DNA of 64,000 nt from Salaquimonas sp041736675 (GTDB lineage Bacteria > Pseudomonadota > Alphaproteobacteria > Rhizobiales > Rhizobiaceae), in the NCBI GenBank assembly GCA_041736675.1, contig JBGSTD010000058.1:1-64000 (forward strand), in the 5' to 3' direction. The notes under the pieces were generated by a model. That model made no database searches, was not told where the DNA came from, and saw nothing but the letters and a program-made list of their open reading frames with translations. The position numbers and the translations under genes were made by a program. Within the stretch, counting starts at the first letter, position 1, and each line of letters opens with the position of its first letter. Positions 60,001 through 64,000 of the stretch are shown piece by piece.

Positions 60001-60366
60001 ATGCTGCGAAAACTGGTCTTCCTTTTCATTGCCCTGCCGGTAGCGATTTTGCTGATTTTGCTGTCGGTTGCCAATCGCCAACAGGTGCAGATGAGCCTTG
60101 ATCCTTTCAATTCGGTGGAGCCGGCGTTTGCCTTTTCGTTGCCCTTTTTTGTTTTCCTGTTTGTCGCGGTGCTGATCGGAATGATTATTGGCAGCATGGC
60201 CACCTGGTTCAAGCAGGGCAAATACCGCAAGACCGCCCGCCGCGAGGCGTCGGAAGTGGTCAAATGGCAAGGTGAGGCGCAAATTCAAAAGAAACGGGCA
60301 GAAGAATTGGCTGTTGAGCTGCATCCTGAGTTGACGACTTTGCCACCGTCAAAAAAGGTTGCCTGA
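60001..60366 (+). CDS. lapA: LapA (DUF1049) domain membrane protein
   Basis: 121-residue protein with two membrane helices (about 5-25 and 44-66) joined by NRQQVQMSLDPFNSVEPAFAFSLP, and a basic, coiled cytoplasmic tail (KQGKYRKTARREASEVVKW). The LapA-like pattern and the location after ihfB agree with family members; E. coli LapA works with LapB in lipopolysaccharide assembly, but the role in this group is uncertain. Confidence 0.82.
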   Translation: MLRKLVFLFIALPVAILLILLSVANRQQVQMSLDPFNSVEPAFAFSLPFFVFLFVAVLIGMIIGSMATWFKQGKYRKTARREASEVVKWQGEAQIQKKRAEELAVELHPELTTLPPSKKVA

Positions 60367-60443
60367 ACAGACTTTTCCTGAACGGCTTGTTTGGAGCGGC
60401 CGCAACACACGGCTTTGATGCAAGAACCATATATAACTTCAAA

Positions 60444-60473
60444 AGCCGCCCGATGAAATCGGTCGGCTCTTTA
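60444..60473. terminator. Hairpin between lapA and a small minus-strand ORF
   Basis: agccgcccgat (60444-60454) and atcggtcggct (60458-60468) form an 11-bp stem with one mismatch and loop gaa. It is followed by cttta on the plus strand and tttg on the minus strand, so it may end transcripts from both sides. Confidence 0.65.
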
Positions 60474-60499
60474 TTCGGGTTAATCCTGATACAGCCTGA

Positions 60500-60595
60500 T
60501 CAGCCGATAACGTAAACAATGGCGGCAAGAACCAGGCAGATCAAAAGACCTGAGAAAAATACCCTGCCGAAGTTTGAGCGGTAAGCGGTTGCCAT
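60500..60595 (-). CDS. Possible 31-residue single-pass membrane peptide
   Basis: From ATG 60595 the frame encodes MATAYRSNFGRVFFSGLLIC and LVLAAIVYVIG: a short basic/aromatic N-terminus and one 20-residue hydrophobic helix. An aaaggat ribosome-binding-like sequence lies 6 bases before the ATG, and a hairpin follows the stop. The open frame extends to 60886 but that part overlaps the plus-strand methyltransferase gene. Expression is unproven; small membrane peptides of this kind are often missed by gene callers. Confidence 0.45.
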   Translation of the reverse strand: MATAYRSNFGRVFFSGLLICLVLAAIVYVIG

Positions 60596-60800
60596 AACAT
60601 ATCCTTTGCGAAGTTGTTGTCGAAAGCTTACTTTGGGAGAGGCTGGCCCGCAAGAAAAATCACGGGTGCAAACATAATACTGCCGATAGGAAAGACCACA
60701 ATTCGGACCGGAGATATTAAGTGCCCATGGGAGTTCCAACCGGCGCCGATTTCTTGTAAGCCATATCAAACGAAGCCCTTTGAAGATATAATCAGGCAGC

Positions 60801-61871
60801 ATGGCAAGAAACAGGAAACCGAACAAATCTGCACCGGACAACCGCCCGGCCTCACAAGGGACAACTGTGTCGGCAGATCGCAGCAAGCCAATTCATGCAG
60901 ATCATAAGCGCGAAAGTGAAAAGCAGGTTTCTCCAAGGCCGCCAAGGCGAAAACCGGCACAGATGCGGTTGCCGGAAAAGACCGGTGTCATTCTCGAAAC
61001 CTTTCCTGACAAGGACTACGCTTTGCTTGACTCGGGTCAGGGGCAAAAACTTGAACGCTATGGCAAACTGAAAATCATCCGTCCTGAAGGACAGGCAATC
61101 TGGCAGCGGGCCTTACCGGAAAGCCAATGGCGAAATGTCGATGCGATTTTCACAGGCGATACCGATGAAGAGGGAATGGGCCGCTGGCAGTTTCCCAAGG
61201 ATCAGTTGGCCGAAACATTTCCGATGCAATGGGATTCGATGCCGTTTTTCGGCCGGTTCACCTCATTCCGCCATACCGGGGTATTCCCCGAACAGGCAGC
61301 CCACTGGCGCTTTATGGCTGACCAGTTGATGGCGGAAGCTCCTCAACGAAAGGAGCTTCCGAGAGTTCTCAATCTGTTTGGTTACACAGGGATTGCCTCC
61401 TTGGTAGCGGCAAGGGCAGGTGCCCACGTCACGCACGTTGACGCTTCCAAAAAGGCGATTGGCTGGGCGCGGGAAAACCAGCAGATCGCCGGTCTTGATG
61501 ACAAGCCCATTCGCTGGATATGCGAAGATGCCATGAAATTCTGCGAACGCGAGGTACGCCGCGGCAGTACCTATGACGGCATTCTGCTGGACCCGCCTGC
61601 TTTTGGACGCGGCCCGAAGGGCGAAGTCTGGCAAATGTTCGAGGACATTCCCTATTTGGTGGATTTGTGCCGTGAACTGATGTCCCCCCGGCCCATGTTC
61701 ACGGTCTTGACCGCTTACACCATTCGGGCTTCATTTCTGGCGATTCATGAATTGATGCAGGAGGTTTACGGCGATCTTGGCGGCAGACTGGAATCAGGTG
61801 AATTGACGATAAAGACTGAAAACTCCGAACGCCGCCTTTCCACTTCAATGTTTTCAAGGTGGAACTTATGA
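60801..61871 (+). CDS. Class I SAM-dependent methyltransferase, RlmI-like
   Basis: 356-residue probable rRNA cytosine methyltransferase. After a disordered, basic 50-residue N-terminus comes PFFGRFTSFRHTGVFPEQAAHW, SAM-binding LNLFGYTGIASLVAARAGAHVTHVDASKKAIGWARENQ (about 196-233), and catalytic LLDPPAFGRGPKGEVW (DPP motif). The C-terminus ends RRLSTSMFSRW. The atga overlap with the next gene, another RNA methyltransferase, suggests coupled expression. The exact target base is not visible. Confidence 0.85.
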   Translation: MARNRKPNKSAPDNRPASQGTTVSADRSKPIHADHKRESEKQVSPRPPRRKPAQMRLPEKTGVILETFPDKDYALLDSGQGQKLERYGKLKIIRPEGQAIWQRALPESQWRNVDAIFTGDTDEEGMGRWQFPKDQLAETFPMQWDSMPFFGRFTSFRHTGVFPEQAAHWRFMADQLMAEAPQRKELPRVLNLFGYTGIASLVAARAGAHVTHVDASKKAIGWARENQQIAGLDDKPIRWICEDAMKFCEREVRRGSTYDGILLDPPAFGRGPKGEVWQMFEDIPYLVDLCRELMSPRPMFTVLTAYTIRASFLAIHELMQEVYGDLGGRLESGELTIKTENSERRLSTSMFSRWNL

Positions 61872-62830
61872 GTACCCGTCACGACGCAGAGCATGAAGCG
61901 GCTCGTGGCGCAAATTCTGGTCCTGAACGTGGCGAGGCGCGGGCCCAGGGTCGAATGAAGGAGATCACTTCTACCGCAAATCCCATCGTCAAGGACATCA
62001 AGGCTCTTGCCCTCAAGAAACACCGTGACGAGTGCGGATTGTTCCTTGCCGAAGGGCTAAAACTCGTGACTGATGCGCTTGAGAGCGGCTGGAAAATCAA
62101 TCAGCTTGTTTATGCCAGGAACATGGCGGGCCAGCCTGCCCTTCAGCAGGTCGCGGCAAGATGCCGTGCAGGCGGTGCTGACATCCTTGAAGTCAATGAA
62201 AAGGTGCTGGCTGCAATATCCCGCCGGGATAATCCGCAAACAGTCCTGGGTGTTTTTCATCAGGCTTGGCGAAGCATTGGCGAACTGGCGCAACTGGTGA
62301 AAAAACCGGGTGATGTTCTGCTGGCGCTCGATCGGGTGCGCGATCCGGGAAACCTTGGCACAATTGTGCGCACCGCTGATGCCGCAGGGATCAAGGGCCT
62401 GATCCTGATCGGTGATACCACAGATCCGTATTCCATAGAGGCAACAAGGGCAACAATGGGTTCCATCTTCCATATTCCCATGGCCCGATTGAGCGAGAGT
62501 GAATTTCTTCAATGGCGAACGACATTCAAGGGACGTGTTGCCGGAACACATCTTGAGGGCGCTGTTGATTATCGTTCCCTCGATTGGCAAGCATCGCCGA
62601 CCCTGTTGCTTATGGGCAATGAGCAGCAGGGACTCACGGATGCCCTTGCGCAATGTTGCGACGATGTCGTGATTATCCCGATGGCAGGCGAAGCCGATTC
62701 GCTCAATCTGGCGATTGCAACCGGCATCATGCTGTTTGAGATAAGAAGCGGGAATCTCACCATGCAGACCCATTCCAAGGCGATATCATTTGAGCGGACA
62801 AAAGAAGTGTCGACGAGAGGGCCGTCATAA
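61868..62830 (+). CDS. SpoU/TrmH family RNA 2'-O-methyltransferase
   Basis: 320-residue SPOUT methyltransferase: N-terminal substrate-binding part (ITSTANPIVKDIKALALKKHRDECGLFLAEGLKLVTDAL), then the knot domain with LALDRVRDPGNLGTIVRTADAAGIKGLILI (motif 1), LLLMGNEQQGL (motif 2) and VIIPMAGEADSLNLAIATGIMLFEI (motif 3). ATG 61868 overlaps the preceding stop (atga), which is better than GTG 61859. rRNA is the likely target. Directly followed by lspA with a 1-base overlap. Confidence 0.9.
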   Translation: MSTRHDAEHEAARGANSGPERGEARAQGRMKEITSTANPIVKDIKALALKKHRDECGLFLAEGLKLVTDALESGWKINQLVYARNMAGQPALQQVAARCRAGGADILEVNEKVLAAISRRDNPQTVLGVFHQAWRSIGELAQLVKKPGDVLLALDRVRDPGNLGTIVRTADAAGIKGLILIGDTTDPYSIEATRATMGSIFHIPMARLSESEFLQWRTTFKGRVAGTHLEGAVDYRSLDWQASPTLLLMGNEQQGLTDALAQCCDDVVIIPMAGEADSLNLAIATGIMLFEIRSGNLTMQTHSKAISFERTKEVSTRGPS

Positions 62831-63306
62831 TGAAGCGGCGCACAGCAGGGTTGTTGTCGGCATTGTGCATCAGCGTTGATCTGGTCGTGAAGAACTGGGT
62901 AGAAAACGCATTGCCTTTCGAGGTTCCTGTTCCCGTCATGCCATTCCTTTCCTTTTATCGTACCTGGAATGAAGGAATTGCATTTTCGTTTCTGTCATCC
63001 CTTAACGACTGGGTACTTGTTGCCGTAACGGTCGCGATAATTCTCTTTCTGCTTTGGCTTTGGCGCCAAACCCCGAAGAGCAGGTGGCTGTCGCAGATTG
63101 GCTTTGCTCTGGTTTTTGGTGGTGCGATAGGCAATCTGGTTGACAGGGCATTTTTGGGCCACGTAATCGATTTTATCATGGTTCATACTCAAACCTGGTC
63201 TTTTGCCATTTTCAATCTTGCTGACAGCTTTATATCTGTTGGTGCCGCAGCCATCGTTCTGGACGAAATACTGACCGGTATTCGCCAGCGAAAATCAAAA
63301 ACCTGA
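62830..63306 (+). CDS. lspA: Lipoprotein signal peptidase LspA
   Basis: 158-residue aspartic peptidase of the inner membrane that removes signal peptides from diacylated prolipoproteins. Four hydrophobic segments, conserved DLVVKNWVE (17-25), TWNEGIAFSF (45-54), GGAIGNLVDR, catalytic Asp114 in HVIDFI and Asp132 in FNLADSFI. The start overlaps the SpoU gene stop (taatga). A GC-rich hairpin at 63306-63325 follows the stop but lacks a T-run. Confidence 0.95.
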   Translation: MKRRTAGLLSALCISVDLVVKNWVENALPFEVPVPVMPFLSFYRTWNEGIAFSFLSSLNDWVLVAVTVAIILFLLWLWRQTPKSRWLSQIGFALVFGGAIGNLVDRAFLGHVIDFIMVHTQTWSFAIFNLADSFISVGAAAIVLDEILTGIRQRKSKT

Positions 63307-63346
63307 GGCCGGAGTTTCCCGGCCTTGAAAAGGAGGAGTTGTAACA

Positions 63347-64000
63347 GTGACGGATACGTTCAGGGCCATTCTCGTTTCGCGCAATGAGGAAAAAAGACAA
63401 AGTGTCGATGTTGTCAATCTGACAGACAATGATCTGATGGAGGGCGATGTCATTGTCGAGGTTGAGGCAACAACGATCAATTACAAGGATGGCCTTGCGA
63501 TTACAGGCAAAAGCCCGGTTGTCAGACGCTGGCCCATGGTGCCGGGCATTGACCTTGCAGGAACTGTTCTTTCCAGCGAAAGCCCAACTTTCAAAAAAGG
63601 CGACAAGGTCCTGCTGAACGGTTTTGGCGTTGGAGAAACCCATTGGGGAGCCTATGCCGGACATGCAAGGCTTTCTGCCGACTGGCTTATTCCGATGCCC
63701 AAGGGGATGACCCCGATCCAGGCAATGGGAGTTGGCACTGCAGGCTATACGGCGATGCTGTGCGTTATGGCACTGGAAAAAGCCGGAATAAATCCTTCGT
63801 CCGGCCCCATTGTGGTAACCGGCGCCAATGGCGGCGTCGGCACGGTCGCAATCGCGATCCTGTCCAAACTCGGTTACCATGTCATTGCATCGACGGGCAG
63901 ACCGCAGGAGGCCGATTTTCTTGTTGGCCTCGGTGCCAGCGAAATCATTGACCGCAACGAACTGTCCGAACCCGGCAAACCGCTTGGCAAAGAGCGTTGG
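63347..64000 (+). CDS. Acrylyl-CoA reductase-like MDR oxidoreductase (AcuI/YhdH), 3' truncated by window
   Basis: The first 218 residues of a zinc-independent medium-chain dehydrogenase/reductase. GTG start at 63347 follows aggaggag. Motifs: FRAILVSRNEEKRQSVDVVNL, TINYKDGLAITGK, WPMVPGIDLAGTV, LNGFGVGETHWGAYAGHARL, GTAGYTAMLCVMALE and the NADPH motif VVTGANGGVGTVAIAILSKLGY. These fit AcuI/YhdH acrylyl-CoA reductases, which detoxify acrylyl-CoA and in marine bacteria act in DMSP breakdown. Only the start of the NADPH domain is in the window. Confidence 0.85.
   Translation, partial: MTDTFRAILVSRNEEKRQSVDVVNLTDNDLMEGDVIVEVEATTINYKDGLAITGKSPVVRRWPMVPGIDLAGTVLSSESPTFKKGDKVLLNGFGVGETHWGAYAGHARLSADWLIPMPKGMTPIQAMGVGTAGYTAMLCVMALEKAGINPSSGPIVVTGANGGVGTVAIAILSKLGYHVIASTGRPQEADFLVGLGASEIIDRNELSEPGKPLGKERW

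Noticed and set aside
63306..63325. Terminator after lspA
   Set aside because: aggccgg/ccggcct forms a stem but is followed by tgaaaa rather than a T-run, so I list it only as a hairpin in the lspA entry.

Overview
The window looks like a chromosomal segment of an alphaproteobacterium, most likely a Hyphomicrobiales (Rhizobiales) relative and perhaps a marine or coastal one. The supports are a class II, CP4-like AroA followed by cmk and rpsA, a TIGR02300 protein beside tRNA-Ala(GGC), the order phoR-pstSCAB-phoU-phoB, a PhaR/phasin/PhaC/PhaZ/PhaB storage set, and puuAB-potFGHI polyamine genes. The assignment is inferred from gene content and protein character only; no search was run. I see no phage, plasmid or CRISPR features. 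The only mobile element is the edge of an IS481-like insertion sequence at the extreme left.

Layout. 1-140: IS481-like end. 0.2-3.2 kb: molybdate regulation and uptake (modE-modA-modB-modC, minus strand) with a palindrome in front of modA. 3.2-5.6 kb: a cobalamin-riboswitch operon for cobalt uptake (cbiM, hupE, an unknown membrane protein). 5.7-12.4 kb: a GntR-controlled catabolic block (DapA-family lyase/aldolase, aldehyde dehydrogenase, FAD amine/amino-acid oxidase-like protein, MFS exporter, lyxose-isomerase-like cupin). 12.6-15.8 kb: a 1069-residue fused reductive dehalogenase. 16.0-20.3 kb: RND efflux pair. 20.4-27.7 kb: the complete Pho regulon core. 27.8-29.2 kb: a second aldehyde dehydrogenase. 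29.3-34.6 kb: polyhydroxybutyrate metabolism. 34.7-38.9 kb: acyl-CoA ligase, CoxG-like protein, maleylacetoacetate isomerase, MFS. 38.9-46.9 kb: polyamine uptake and gamma-glutamylation. 47-53.2 kb: mixed catabolic genes including a BKACE enzyme and pobA. 53.6-64 kb: housekeeping genes (tRNA-Ala, aroA, cmk, rpsA, sppA, ihfB, lapA, two RNA methyltransferases, lspA) ending in a truncated acrylyl-CoA-reductase-like gene.

The most interesting object is the fused reductive dehalogenase. One polypeptide carries a degenerate and an intact B12-binding-type half, two 4Fe-4S motifs, and a C-terminal flavin/NAD(P)H reductase with a plant-type 2Fe-2S domain. This architecture is known from the self-sufficient catabolic (non-respiratory) enzymes of marine and soil aerobes. 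It needs cobalamin, and a B12-riboswitch cobalt operon lies 7 kb away. If its substrate is a halogenated 4-hydroxybenzoate, as in characterised relatives, the product would be the substrate of PobA, encoded 36 kb downstream. That pathway link is inference.

Several regulatory elements are visible: the B12 riboswitch, a Pho box, a GntR-type operator, two identical 18-bp repeats in front of the phasin gene (likely PhaR sites), a candidate ModE site, and hairpins separating binding-protein genes from permease genes in both the pst and pot operons.
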